The notes beneath the pieces are model-generated. The model was not told where the DNA came from and did not search any database. It saw nothing but the letters and a program-made list of their open reading frames with translations. Source: Bacteroides pyogenes (GTDB taxonomy: Bacteria; Bacteroidota; Bacteroidia; Bacteroidales; Bacteroidaceae). From it: a stretch of DNA of 55,485 bases. Shown piece by piece: positions 20,562 to 29,857 of this stretch. The stretch's first letter is position 1. Each line of letters begins with the position of its first letter. The position numbers and the translations under genes were made by a program. The stretch lies in assembly GCF_014196225.1 (NCBI RefSeq), contig NZ_JACIDI010000001.1, forward strand, positions 280,808 to 336,292, written 5' to 3'.

Positions 20562-22166
20562 TATTTATTCACTATATTGTGCATGGGGATATTGGCTTTT
20601 TCCTCATGTGAAGACGATGCTACCCCGGTATTGAGCGTAAAGTCTCCGGCAAAATTGGAACAACTGGCTCAGAGCGAATATAGATTCACGGCAGACAATG
20701 CGACTGAAATGTTTACGGTGCGCTGGAAGCCCGCCGATTTCGGATTCGCGGCGGTGGCGGATTATACGGTAAGGATGACGAATAAGGACAACGGTAAAAC
20801 GTTGAATCTGGGAGTAACGAAATCCAATGAATTATCGTTGTCTTACAAGGATATTAACGCTTTTCTGGGTCAAATGAATGTTTACCCGGGACAAACGGGA
20901 AATATGTCGATATCTCTTTCTTGCTCGGCTTATGACTCGAAACTGAATGAGAATTTTGCCGAAGCGATTGATTTTAAGGTTGTGCCTTACGACCCGAAAG
21001 CAGTAGAATGGAACTATGTCTATGTAGCGGTAGGCTATCCTGACTGGGACTGGACGAAAGCTTACATGCTGGGAGACCTTGATGAAAACGGAGACTACGA
21101 AGGCTATGTAGATTTTCCTGAAGACAATGCAACTTTTGCCATATTGGATGGCAAAACATTGCAGCCGATCGTTGAGGGACAACAGATTGCGAATAAGGGA
21201 TTCTATCATCTTCTGCTGTCAGGCGGCGAATTGAAGCCGGTAGGCGCTGCGCAGCAATGGGCGCTTATCGGTGATGCGACATCCGGAGGATGGGGCTCGG
21301 ATACTTCTTTGGATTATGATGCGGAAACGCGCCTGTGGACAAAGGTGGTGAAATTAACCGCCGGCAAAGAATTCAAGTTCAGGGCAAATTCCGATTGGGG
21401 AATAAATCTGGGAGCTGCTTCGGAGGGACCCAAAGAAGTGGCGGTAGATGAAACTGAATCTTTGAAAGCAAACGGTCCTAACTTTAAAATGAAAGCAGAT
21501 AAAGATATTGCTTATTTGGTGACCTTGAACCTGACTGAAGCCGGGAAATATACTTTCTTTTTAACGGAAACATCGTTTGTTCCGTCGAGCGAGTTTATTA
21601 CCATGCCGGGTAGCTATCAAGGATGGAACCCCGGTGGTGAAGATTGTTACAAACTTACTTCTCCCGACAGAAATTATGTGTATTCGGGCGCTCATTACAT
21701 GCCCGAAGGTACGCTCTTTAAGTTCCACGATGCAGGTTCTTGGATCGGTATCAATGGGAAGATCGCTTGGAATGCCGAAAACAATGGCGGTACTTTCGCT
21801 ATCAGCATCAATGGAGGAGAGAACATCGAGATGACTCATGGAGGATATTACAAGTTTATTGTAAATACCGAAAAGAAAACATGTAAGTTCATGCAATCCG
21901 GTTGGGGAGTTGTGGGCGACGCCACCCCCGGCGACTGGAGTAAAGATACATGGATGACGTATGATCCGGAAACTAAGTTATGGACGGTGACAATGGACAT
22001 GAAAAACGGTCATTTCAAATTCCGTTGGGATGCCGATTGGGCTATTAATTTCGGCGGCGACTTGGGAGCCTTGACTCAGGGTGGCGATAATATACCTATT
22101 ACAGCAGGCAATTATACGATTACTTTGAATCCGGAAGCTAAGAGCGCGACTGTGACGAAAAACTAA
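20550..22166 (+). CDS. susE: Combined SusE/SusF-like starch-binding lipoprotein
   Basis: This 538-residue surface lipoprotein binds starch at the cell surface. Cys20 lies in a lipobox (FSSC) and is followed by EDDATP, an acidic export signal. An N-terminal Ig-like SusE domain (about 25-150) precedes several beta-sandwich starch-binding modules. Two share the opening GDAT(S/P)G.W (about residues 236 and 458), with KFKFR or HFKFRWD.DW later in the module, and another is centred on GSYQGWNPGGED (about 355). B. thetaiotaomicron has separate SusE (about 387 aa) and SusF (about 485 aa); here one longer protein fills both places. It ends the operon, with a strong terminator behind it. The gene name is by position and family. 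Confidence 0.88.
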   Translation: MKKIYLFTILCMGILAFSSCEDDATPVLSVKSPAKLEQLAQSEYRFTADNATEMFTVRWKPADFGFAAVADYTVRMTNKDNGKTLNLGVTKSNELSLSYKDINAFLGQMNVYPGQTGNMSISLSCSAYDSKLNENFAEAIDFKVVPYDPKAVEWNYVYVAVGYPDWDWTKAYMLGDLDENGDYEGYVDFPEDNATFAILDGKTLQPIVEGQQIANKGFYHLLLSGGELKPVGAAQQWALIGDATSGGWGSDTSLDYDAETRLWTKVVKLTAGKEFKFRANSDWGINLGAASEGPKEVAVDETESLKANGPNFKMKADKDIAYLVTLNLTEAGKYTFFLTETSFVPSSEFITMPGSYQGWNPGGEDCYKLTSPDRNYVYSGAHYMPEGTLFKFHDAGSWIGINGKIAWNAENNGGTFAISINGGENIEMTHGGYYKFIVNTEKKTCKFMQSGWGVVGDATPGDWSKDTWMTYDPETKLWTVTMDMKNGHFKFRWDADWAINFGGDLGALTQGGDNIPITAGNYTITLNPEAKSATVTKN

Positions 22167-22177
22167 AACCGGTTTAT

Positions 22178-22226
22178 GGCAAAAGGATTGGAGGATGGCA
22201 TTCTTTCCAATCCTTTTGCCTTTATC
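22178..22226 (+). terminator. Terminator of the susBCDE operon
   Basis: GGCAAAAGGATTGGA (from 22178) pairs with TCCAATCCTTTTGCC (to 22220), 15 perfect base pairs around a short loop, followed by TTTATC. It lies 12 bases after the susE stop and separates the operon from the GH13 gene. Confidence 0.85.
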
Positions 22227-22227
22227 A

Positions 22228-22235
22228 TACGTTTG
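22228..22235 (+). promoter_or_regulatory. Possible -7 box of the surface GH13 gene
   Basis: TACGTTTG fits TAnnTTTG and lies just after the terminator, 36 bases before the ATG at 22272. A weaker alternative, TATATTTT, lies nearer the gene. Neither has the 13-bp SusR-like element upstream. Confidence 0.4.
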
Positions 22236-22271
22236 TTGGCATATATATTTTGAACTCTTAAAGAAAATACA

Positions 22272-25142
22272 ATGAAAAAAATACTCTGTTTTTATTCTTT
22301 GCTTCTCTTTTTTGTTTTCGGCTGCTCTTCCGATAAAGAAGATGCGGACTTTTTGACCTTTTCATCCGAAACTGCCGTTTATTTTGAGAAAGGCATGGAT
22401 TTTACGTCAGAGTCCGGAAGCCGCAACATATCATTCAAAACAGGAGGTCCGTGGAGAATTTTATTAATCGGAGCCGATTCGCATGCGGTAGATTGGTGTA
22501 CGGTGTCTTCTGCATCCGGTTCGGGGGGAGACGCCTCTGTCAGCGTAAATGTGAAAGAAAACACCGGATATGACAGCCGGAGTGTAAAACTGGTTTTGAC
22601 GACGGGCGGTAATATCGAAAAGAACCTCGTCATCACCCAAAAGCAAAAAGACGCGCTCACACTTACTTCATCGCATTTTGAGGTTCCCAAAGAAGGTAAG
22701 AAGATTGTGGTGGAGGTGAAGGCGAATATTGATTTCGAGGTGGAAATTCCTGAGGCGCATCGGAGTTGGATTTCTCAGGTAAAGACAAGGGGGCTTGTTT
22801 CGACTGAACTTACTTTCGATATCGCTCCCAACGAAGGTGTATGGGATCGGGAAGGAGAAATCATTATCAAGAGCGGCTCTCTCTCGGAGAAACTGAAAGT
22901 GGTGCAAGCGGGAAGTATGGCGGGAGGTCTAAGCCATCATCCCGAATCGCCTGATGCCGACAAGGAACTGACCGTTTCGTTCAAGGCTCCGGCAGGAACT
23001 CCGCTTTACGGATATGCCGGCGATGTGTATATTCATGCCGGTGTGTTGGATGAAGGAACTTGGCTTTATGTGCCGGCAGGCTGGAACGATAATCTGGACA
23101 AATGCAAGATGACCAGGGTGGGAGAGAATGTGTGGAGCATTACGCTCAAGCCTTCTGTACGTGCATGGTTCGGTTCGGGCGAAACTCCGGTGACAAAGCT
23201 GGGGGTAGTCATCCGCAGTGCCGACGGAACGAAGAAAGGTATAGAAAACGATTCGTTCATCGAGGTCACGGATACGAAATATACGGCTTTCGAGCCTGCC
23301 GATATTCGGTATGCTCCGCTTCCTTCGGGCGTACGCGAAGGCATTAATGTGATTAATTCCGGCACGGTTACGCTGGTGCTGTACGACAAAACTCTTTCGG
23401 GCAGCCACAAAGATTTCGCTCATGTGGTGGGCGACTTCAATCAGTGGAAACTGAGTAACGAAGAGGGGTGTCAGATGCGGCGCGACGACGCCAAGGGCTG
23501 TTGGTGGATAACGCTGAGCGGACTGGATGCTGCGAAAGAGTATGCTTTTCAATACTATGTCGGGATGAAAGGGGGAGAGAGAATCCGCCTGGGCGACCCG
23601 TACTGCGAGAAGATACTCGACCCTGACCACGACAAAGACATCGCTGCCTCCACTTATCCGGAGAGTAGGAATTACCCCGAAGGGGCAAGAGGAATCGTGT
23701 CTGTGTTCAAGATCCAAAAGGATGAATATCATTGGAGTGTGCCGGACTTCAAGATAAAGGATGCCGGCAGTCTGGTGGTTTACGAAATGCTGCTGCGCGA
23801 TTTCACTTCGACGGGCGATATCAACGGAGCGATGCAGAAGCTGGACTATCTGAAGACGCTGGGGGTGAATGCCGTAGAGCTGATGCCTGTGCAGGAGTTC
23901 GACGGGAACAACAGCTGGGGATACAATCCTTGTTATTACTTTGCGCTCGACAAGGCTTACGGAACGAAACAAATGTACAAACAATTCATCGATGCCTGCC
24001 ATCGACGGGGGATGGCTGTCATTCTCGATGTGGTTTACAACCATGCCACCGGCAATCATCCGTTTGCAAAGCTTTATTGGGATGCCGCGAAGAATAAAAC
24101 GTTGCCCGACAACCCGTGGTTCAACGTCGACGCTCCGCACCCTTACAGTGTATTCCACGACTTCAATCACGAGTCGCCGCTGGTACGCGCTTTCGTCAAG
24201 CGCAATCTGGAATTTTTGTTGACGGAGTATAAGTTCGACGGGTTCCGTTTCGACCTGTCGAAAGGCTTTACGCAACAATCGAGCACGGAGGCTACTGCCG
24301 CAAAGAAAGACGATTCGCGCATCGCCATCCTTACCGATTATTACCATACGGTGCACGCTGCAAACCCTCATGCGGTGATGATTCTCGAACATTTCTGCGA
24401 TGAGGAGGAAGAAACGGCTTTGGCGAATGCGGGCATGAAGTTGTGGCACAATATGAACGGCAGGTATTGCCAATCGGCAATGGGCTGGAAAGAGGATTCT
24501 TCTTTCGAGGCGATGCGTAATAACGGCCGGCCTGCGGGCAGCATGATAAGCTTTATGGAAAGTCATGACGAAGAACGCATGGGATATAAGCAGATTGCTT
24601 ATGGCAACGGACCGCTTAAAGACCGGTTGCCGGCGCGTATGAACCAACTCGCTTCGAACGCGGCTTTCTTCCTTACCGTTTCCGGCCCGAAGATGATTTG
24701 GCAGTTCGGTGAGCTGGGCTACGACTTTTCCATAAACTCGCGTCCGGACGGAGTGGTGGGCGACGAAGGAAACCGAATGGACCCGAAGCCGGTGAGATGG
24801 GATTATGTGGAGCAGCCCGACAGAAAGGCGTTGTATGAAGTTTACTGCAAGCTGATGAAGCTGCGCAACGGCTATCCCGACTTGTTTGGAACAAACGCTT
24901 TCAAACAGTGGAGAGTGGGAGAGAACGATTGGACGGCGGGACGGTTCATGAAACTGGAGAGCACTACCCGAAAGCTGGTAGTGGTTGCCAATTTCTCGCA
25001 GGAACAAACGGAAGTGAACGCCGATTTCGGCCATACGGGTACATGGTATGAGCTTCGCGGCGACCGCTTGAATGTCACTTCTTCTACGCAGAATGTGAAA
25101 GTTCCGGCACACGAATTCCGGTTGTACACCAGTTTCGAATAG
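22272..25142 (+). CDS. Surface GH13 amylase/pullulanase lipoprotein with BACON and CBM48-like modules
   Basis: This 956-residue lipoprotein degrades alpha-glucan at the cell surface. Cys18 (VFGC) is followed by SSDKEDAD, a good lipoprotein surface-export signal. Two BACON-like domains (about 28-127 and 128-214) lead to a beta domain (215-350), a CBM48-like domain (about 360-455, with VVGDFNQW) and a GH13 barrel. The catalytic residues are Asp in GFRFD (D661), Glu in MILEHF (E706) and Asp in ESHDEE (D766), with VVYNHATGN as region I. It occupies the place of susG, but SusG is about 690 residues with CBM58 inserted in the barrel, which is not seen here. Whether it cuts alpha-1,4 or alpha-1,6 bonds is open. 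Confidence 0.9.
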   Translation: MKKILCFYSLLLFFVFGCSSDKEDADFLTFSSETAVYFEKGMDFTSESGSRNISFKTGGPWRILLIGADSHAVDWCTVSSASGSGGDASVSVNVKENTGYDSRSVKLVLTTGGNIEKNLVITQKQKDALTLTSSHFEVPKEGKKIVVEVKANIDFEVEIPEAHRSWISQVKTRGLVSTELTFDIAPNEGVWDREGEIIIKSGSLSEKLKVVQAGSMAGGLSHHPESPDADKELTVSFKAPAGTPLYGYAGDVYIHAGVLDEGTWLYVPAGWNDNLDKCKMTRVGENVWSITLKPSVRAWFGSGETPVTKLGVVIRSADGTKKGIENDSFIEVTDTKYTAFEPADIRYAPLPSGVREGINVINSGTVTLVLYDKTLSGSHKDFAHVVGDFNQWKLSNEEGCQMRRDDAKGCWWITLSGLDAAKEYAFQYYVGMKGGERIRLGDPYCEKILDPDHDKDIAASTYPESRNYPEGARGIVSVFKIQKDEYHWSVPDFKIKDAGSLVVYEMLLRDFTSTGDINGAMQKLDYLKTLGVNAVELMPVQEFDGNNSWGYNPCYYFALDKAYGTKQMYKQFIDACHRRGMAVILDVVYNHATGNHPFAKLYWDAAKNKTLPDNPWFNVDAPHPYSVFHDFNHESPLVRAFVKRNLEFLLTEYKFDGFRFDLSKGFTQQSSTEATAAKKDDSRIAILTDYYHTVHAANPHAVMILEHFCDEEEETALANAGMKLWHNMNGRYCQSAMGWKEDSSFEAMRNNGRPAGSMISFMESHDEERMGYKQIAYGNGPLKDRLPARMNQLASNAAFFLTVSGPKMIWQFGELGYDFSINSRPDGVVGDEGNRMDPKPVRWDYVEQPDRKALYEVYCKLMKLRNGYPDLFGTNAFKQWRVGENDWTAGRFMKLESTTRKLVVVANFSQEQTEVNADFGHTGTWYELRGDRLNVTSSTQNVKVPAHEFRLYTSFE

Positions 25143-25229
25143 CAGTTTCCACCCGTCGGGGCAATGAAGCAGGCTTACAGCATAAGAGGCTGAAGAAATC
25201 GGCTAGACCGAACCAATACTTTCAGAAGA

Positions 25230-25295
25230 AACAAACGTAAATTTACATGGGGAGACTGTTGGGTTTCCGTGAAATTGTGTAAATTTGCGTTTGTT
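25230..25295. repeat. Imperfect inverted repeat behind the GH13 gene
   Basis: Bases 25230-25248 (AACAAACGTAAATTTACAT) pair with 25277-25295 with two mismatches across a 28-base loop. It may end the GH13 transcript. The right arm also contains TAAATTTG (25280-25287), a perfect -7 box, although no gene follows closely. The rest of 25143-25460 shows nothing. Confidence 0.55.
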
Positions 25296-25459
25296 CGCTT
25301 TCGGACGTTTTGCAAAAACTGTTTGGAATCTGTAATCGTCTGAATGTTGTCTCCGGCATCTGCTCGGAATTTAAGGCGATGTTTCCGCTACCGGATAATA
25401 TTCAATATGGCGACCGGAGAAAATGGCGGCAATGCTTGTTTGCAAACTTTGCTGTGCTT

Positions 25460-25574
25460 CAAAAAAAAGCCCGCCGTGTTTTAAAAAAAGCCCGCCGCCT
25501 TTGATTTCAAAGCCCGCCGCCTTTTTAAAAAAGGCCGCCGTGTTTTTTTCAAAGCCCGCGGGCTTTTTTTCGGT
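25460..25574. repeat. 21/22-bp GC-core hairpin array
   Basis: Five units of A-run, GCCCGCCG, T-run have their cores at 25469, 25490, 25512, 25533 and 25554. The last unit is a perfect palindrome, AAAGCCCG-CGGGCTTT followed by seven Ts, a textbook intrinsic terminator on the plus strand. The others could pair with one another or act as weaker terminators. The array lies 17 bases before the MGMT-like gene. Confidence 0.85.
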
Positions 25575-25590
25575 CAATAAAAAAGTTTGG

Positions 25591-25920
25591 ATGATGAGAG
25601 ATTACAAAGTAGATAAAGCCCGGTTTTCGGATGATTTCCGTTGCAGCGTTTACGAGATAGTGGCGCAGATCCCTCCGGGAAAAGTCGTCACTTACGGAGA
25701 GATTGCCACCCTGCTCGGTATGCCCGGACGCTCGCGTCTGGTGGGGAAGGCGTTGAAGGAAGTTCCGCCGCAGTTTTCCCTCCCTTGTCATCGTGTGGTG
25801 AATGCGGCGGGACGCCTCGTTCCCGGATGGGCGGAACAGAAAGATTTGCTACTGGCGGAGGGCGTCCGGCTGAAAGCCAACGGTTGTGTGGACTTGAAAC
25901 GCTTTAGAATGAAAACATAG
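25591..25920 (+). CDS. MGMT-like DNA alkyltransferase, C-terminal domain only
   Basis: This 109-residue protein is the DNA-binding and active-site domain of O6-alkylguanine-DNA alkyltransferase. It has the helix-turn-helix region (VVTYGEIATLLGMPGRSRLVGKAL, about 31-55) and the active-site motif PCHRVV with its Cys intact. Atl-type proteins, which lack transferase activity, usually carry Trp in that place. The N-terminal domain of Ada/Ogt is absent, so this is a minimal form. The frame runs upstream through the GC-rich array, but ATGATG at 25591-25596 is the natural start. Its last 17 bases overlap tail to tail with the beta-barrel gene on the other strand. Role: repair or recognition of alkylated guanine, by family. 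Confidence 0.88.
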   Translation: MMRDYKVDKARFSDDFRCSVYEIVAQIPPGKVVTYGEIATLLGMPGRSRLVGKALKEVPPQFSLPCHRVVNAAGRLVPGWAEQKDLLLAEGVRLKANGCVDLKRFRMKT

Positions 25921-28591
25921 CCTTTATCAGACATTCCCGCGGACGGAGCGTATTAGCGGAGTATCGCTGTGTGAGATGGTCGATATACGTATGGTTCAGC
26001 GTGGAGTGATTCAACAAATTATTCACGGCAAACTCGATTTCGAACAGACGATGCGAAAAAAGCAGCGAAGCGTCGGCAAAATAAGTTGCTTTCCGGTTTC
26101 TGTTGTTGTGTGATATCTCTTGGGTGACTCTTCCTTTCCAGTGCTGCGAGAAAACGATGTTAAGGTCTATCGTATGATGAAAGCTCCATGCTTTTACCGC
26201 GCCGTTCTCCGGAAGGTCCAGCTGCGACAGCGTGTGTATGGCGGAGCTGCTCCCTTCGAAGCTGAGGCTTCTTACCGGTCGCAGGGAGAAATCGAATCTT
26301 AAAGAATACACTTGCATGGTGCTGTTCGCCATCCGCTCTTCCAGCAGCATCTTGTCTTTTTTGTTGGAATAGCTCATGCCTACGGAGGTATACAGCTTGC
26401 TCCAGGCAAACGTTTTCGACAGTTTTCCATTTACGCCGTACAGGTGGTTTGTATGGGGGCGGTCGTAAGTTTCCGTCACCGAAAGGTATTTCTCTTTGTT
26501 GCGGTAGCCGTAAATAAGTTCTTGCTTGTTTAAGGTGTAAAAACCCGTCAGGCTTGCGAAGAATCCGGTGAGCGGCTGTACGAAACGCACGCCTATGCTG
26601 TTGTAGTAGCTTTTGTCGAACACAGGTTTCGAATGGAACGCAAAAGCCGACCTGTATGAGGTGAACATGTATCCGCCGTATAGTTTCAGAATGTCCGGTT
26701 GTATGCAGGAAAGAGAAGAGCGGCCAATCAGTGTCAGATATGGGCTGAATTCATACTTGACGTTCAGTGACGGTGCAGGCAAAAACAGATTTTTCCGTGA
26801 CTGCTCGGATTGCGGCCGTTCGGTTCGCAGGCCGGCATGATAGAATGAGAGGGGAATACTGAACTGTACGTCCCAGAAATCGTTTTTAAAGTTCAAGCGA
26901 GGCTCTATATATGCGTGAAGCGTTTTCAATGTCAAATCGTTGTGATATTCATCGCCCGCAGGCGTGTCGTTGATGGAAAGCGCGGAACTCATCTTCTTCC
27001 GGGCGTAAGAGATACCCGCCTTGTATTTCAGATACCACCCCGCGATCTTGTGCTGGAAATAGGTGTAAGCATCCGATTGAAAAGATTGCAGGCGGGCATC
27101 TTGGGCGAACTTGCCGTAAGGATTGTTTTGGTTCAGCAATTCTTCGTAGAGTCCCGGCTCCACAGTGAAATGTTGTGGCAGATCGCGGTAAGAGTTGGCC
27201 GAATAGATTGAGAACGAATGGCGGCGAGTGTTTTTCACCAGTTCGAAATGATTGTGCAGGAATTTTCGTTGCGGATGTGTGCGCTGTCCGGTTTTCTCAT
27301 CATTCACCCAAAGGTTTAAAGAACTCTTGTGCAGCCCCAGTAGCCCCTTTATTTTATTTTTCAGAAACAGGGCGCTGTCATTCAACTGATATGTAAATTC
27401 TCCTTCCGCCCTGTTCTCCTGCCCGTTATATTGCTCCCGTTCGTCTACCGTGATGGTTTGCGAAGGATAGAAATATGTGGTGCCCGACCGGTATTCCGCT
27501 CTTTCTTTTTGGTGGAGAAAACTCAGTTGAAGGCGTATGTCGTTCGTCTTATCGGGCTTGTACAGGTGGTTTATCGCACCCAGATGAGCATCGTTGAACA
27601 AGTATCTCGAAGGATCTGCCTCTTTGTTCTGTGAAATGGAAACGGGAAAAAGCTCCGCATCTTCCTCATCCCTGCTTATGTCGATGACACCGCTTTGTCC
27701 CAAAGGCAGTATTTCCGCAGCGATGTCTTTGCCCGTATTGTTGTTTTTGTACATGCTCAGGTTTTGCTTCCTTCGTCCGAAGAGCATTCCCAGCAGGCGG
27801 TTGTCCCACAATACATCCGGGTCGTTTCCTGCTCCGATGCCTGCGTCTATGAGTTTTATCAGCTTGTTTTTATGGCTGTCTTCCAGCGTTAAGTTCAATG
27901 CGGCATGGTCGCTGAACGTCTTTCCTCTTAAAGCGGCTATCGGCTGGTGCGATTGCAAAACTTGCACCTCTTTTACCATGTCTGCCGGGATGTTTTTGCT
28001 CGCCAAGGCATATTTGTCCTCCATCAGATTCATGCCTTCGATATAAAACCTGTTGATGGGTTTGTCGTGAAACCTGATGGTTCCGTTTGCGGTTACTTCA
28101 ATGCCGGGAATTTTCTTCAGTACGTCTTCTATGGTTCTGTCCTGTGGCATTCTGAATCCGCTCACGGTATAGGTGATGGTATCTTTCTCTTTCCTGATCC
28201 GTTGACCAGTTATTTTTACTTCCTTGATTTTATATGTGGTTTCCTCCAGTTCGACTGTCGTTCCGTTCTTAAAACTTCGGGCGGGCAACAGGACTTTCCG
28301 GTATCCCATGTACGTGAACGACAGGAATTCTGCAGTTCGCGTTCCCCGGTTTATGATTTCAAAATGGCCGTTGCTGTCGGTATACGAATAAGACATGATG
28401 GTGCTGTCTGCCGCAAGCAAGCTGACCGCAACCGCTTCCAGCGGTTTTTTGTTTTGTCCGTCCGCCACTTTGCCTGTATAACCCGTTTGCGCGGCTGCAA
28501 CCATGTGCCGGAAGAAAATGAGACAGAAGATGCCGAAGTGTTTCATGGAGCCTGTTTCCCAATATGTAAGGAAAAAGTTCACGCGTTTCAT
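25904..28591 (-). CDS. Outer-membrane beta-barrel protein, TonB-receptor-like
   Basis: This 895-residue protein has a carboxypeptidase-regulatory-like domain (about 38-120, with TGKVADGQNKKPLEAVAVSL), a short plug-like region (DRTIEDVLKKIPGIEVTANGTIRF, about 155-178) and a long C-terminal barrel ending in KAMFSF. It belongs to the Bacteroidetes outer-membrane beta-barrel family that resembles TonB receptors but has no SusD partner. Its ATG overlaps the stop of the upstream GLPGLI gene (ATGA), so the two are translationally coupled. An internal ATG at 28546 (MKHFGIFCLIFF) would give a tidier signal peptide. Its cargo is unknown. Confidence 0.85.
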   Translation of the reverse strand: MKRVNFFLTYWETGSMKHFGIFCLIFFRHMVAAAQTGYTGKVADGQNKKPLEAVAVSLLAADSTIMSYSYTDSNGHFEIINRGTRTAEFLSFTYMGYRKVLLPARSFKNGTTVELEETTYKIKEVKITGQRIRKEKDTITYTVSGFRMPQDRTIEDVLKKIPGIEVTANGTIRFHDKPINRFYIEGMNLMEDKYALASKNIPADMVKEVQVLQSHQPIAALRGKTFSDHAALNLTLEDSHKNKLIKLIDAGIGAGNDPDVLWDNRLLGMLFGRRKQNLSMYKNNNTGKDIAAEILPLGQSGVIDISRDEEDAELFPVSISQNKEADPSRYLFNDAHLGAINHLYKPDKTNDIRLQLSFLHQKERAEYRSGTTYFYPSQTITVDEREQYNGQENRAEGEFTYQLNDSALFLKNKIKGLLGLHKSSLNLWVNDEKTGQRTHPQRKFLHNHFELVKNTRRHSFSIYSANSYRDLPQHFTVEPGLYEELLNQNNPYGKFAQDARLQSFQSDAYTYFQHKIAGWYLKYKAGISYARKKMSSALSINDTPAGDEYHNDLTLKTLHAYIEPRLNFKNDFWDVQFSIPLSFYHAGLRTERPQSEQSRKNLFLPAPSLNVKYEFSPYLTLIGRSSLSCIQPDILKLYGGYMFTSYRSAFAFHSKPVFDKSYYNSIGVRFVQPLTGFFASLTGFYTLNKQELIYGYRNKEKYLSVTETYDRPHTNHLYGVNGKLSKTFAWSKLYTSVGMSYSNKKDKMLLEERMANSTMQVYSLRFDFSLRPVRSLSFEGSSSAIHTLSQLDLPENGAVKAWSFHHTIDLNIVFSQHWKGRVTQEISHNNRNRKATYFADASLLFSHRLFEIEFAVNNLLNHSTLNHTYIDHLTQRYSANTLRPRECLIKAMFSF

Positions 28592-29415
28592 GGCGTTACT
28601 CTTTCTATGTAGTTGAATTTCCGCTTGGGAAATGCGGAAACTGCTTTTCCATTCGAAGTTATTTCTACCGGAGGTTCTATTCCGTGCTTTCTCAGAAAAG
28701 TGTTCATGTCTTCTTTATGCAGGAACAGCGACTTCAAATATTCGCTTTTGCTGCATTTGATGTAATTCTTTTTAGGCAGCCGGATAGCGGGGGCATCCGA
28801 AACGTTTTTTATTTCGATGCATGTGAACCGATACTCTTTTTCCGAATCTTCCGCTTGCAATATCAGTCCGGGAAGTCCGCATAGTTTCCAAGGTCCGTCT
28901 TCGACGGGTATTTCCGGAGCAAACCATGCTGTCCATTTTCTGCCCAAGAAGTTTGTTTCCGCTTTTTGGCAATCATATCCCGCAATCTGCTTTTTTTCTC
29001 CGAAGACCTCCCACTGTGGAATTTCCATTTTCTTCGTGTATAGAAAGGATGACTTTATCAGTTGGTCTGTAAGTGTCAATCTGCCTTTCTCCGGATAATT
29101 CTTGTAGATCACTGTGTGTTGCGTGCTCACCGGATACTTCACTTTGTCTCTTGCAGCCAAGATTTCTTCCAGCGACGCCCCTTTCGCTGTGAGGCTGTCG
29201 CGCAGTCTGGCGTGCTCTCTGCACCATAAGCTGTAGAATTCGGAAGCTCCTTTGCTGATGCTCAACACCATTTCGTCTTGTTTCACTTTCCCTTTTTCCG
29301 GATAGTCTATATAAGATTCCGTATAATGGCATTCAAGGAACGGCTCGTGCTGGGCGAAAGCGTTCGACAGGCTTAAGGCGAGGGCTGAAGATAGAAGATA
29401 AATGCTCTTTTTCAT
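28588..29415 (-). CDS. GLPGLI-family secreted protein
   Basis: This 275-residue protein has a clear signal peptide (cut after SNAFA, residue 21) and the motif that names its family, here CGLPGLILQ (about residue 183), followed by EYRFTCIEIKNV. The GLPGLI family is found in Bacteroidetes, is exported, and has no established biochemical function. It is often encoded beside an outer-membrane beta-barrel protein, as here, where the stop and start codons overlap. A shared role at the outer membrane is inference. Confidence 0.88.
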   Translation of the reverse strand: MKKSIYLLSSALALSLSNAFAQHEPFLECHYTESYIDYPEKGKVKQDEMVLSISKGASEFYSLWCREHARLRDSLTAKGASLEEILAARDKVKYPVSTQHTVIYKNYPEKGRLTLTDQLIKSSFLYTKKMEIPQWEVFGEKKQIAGYDCQKAETNFLGRKWTAWFAPEIPVEDGPWKLCGLPGLILQAEDSEKEYRFTCIEIKNVSDAPAIRLPKKNYIKCSKSEYLKSLFLHKEDMNTFLRKHGIEPPVEITSNGKAVSAFPKRKFNYIERVTP

Positions 29416-29787
29416 AGGAAGGAAGTTTGATGTTTTTCGAGATGGCTTTTCAAATACCTTTATATAAACGGATGTATTTAAAGTTTCCCTTTAAAGTTGT
29501 TCTATATGAAAAACCGAAAATTAAAATAAAATGATGATTTCTCAATACGAACTGAGTTAAAAAAAGCTTTTCCGGATTCTACTAACTGTTCCTGCACTGA
29601 TACAGTGATATTATAGATTTATTTTCAGAGTGGAATTTGGGCTTGAAGGAAGGGAGATATAAAATTACGAAATCGGAAGGTACAGGGTTATGATGTATTG
29701 CCAATATCCAAATCTCTTTGAATAATATGGCAGATAACTATCTCGTTTTTCTATGCACGTGCTAAATTCAAATGCTTATTTGGTAGA
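29416..29787. other. AT-rich spacer with no gene seen
   Basis: This stretch lies between the start of the GLPGLI gene and the PFOR terminator. It contains many T and A runs but no reading frame, tandem array or -7 box that I can support. The GLPGLI promoter should be at its left end, but I find no TAnnTTTG there, which could mean an alternative sigma factor. Confidence 0.5.
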
Positions 29788-29826
29788 ATAAAAAGGGGCT
29801 GCCCGATCTCTCCGGACAGCCCCTTG
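29788..29826 (-). terminator. Terminator of the AAA-nifJ operon
   Basis: AAGGGGCTG and CAGCCCCTT form nine perfect pairs around a GC-rich loop that pairs further (CCGGA with TC-GG). On the minus strand the stem is followed by TTTTTATTC. It lies 32 bases after the nifJ stop. Confidence 0.85.
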
Positions 29827-29857
29827 CTTATGATTCAGAATACTGATTCTTGTTTAA

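Noticed and set aside
22929..25112. 727-codon minus-strand frame opposite the surface GH13 gene
   Set aside because: The plus strand has all GH13 catalytic motifs; the reverse frame is rich in His and Arg and resembles no protein.
22272..25142. Calling the surface GH13 gene susG
   Set aside because: Length and domain set differ from SusG, and a terminator separates it from the sus operon. Position alone is not enough.
25230..25295. Invertible promoter (phase switch)
   Set aside because: The inverted arms contain a -7-like box, but they are too close together, are imperfect, and no recombinase gene or gene start is adjacent.
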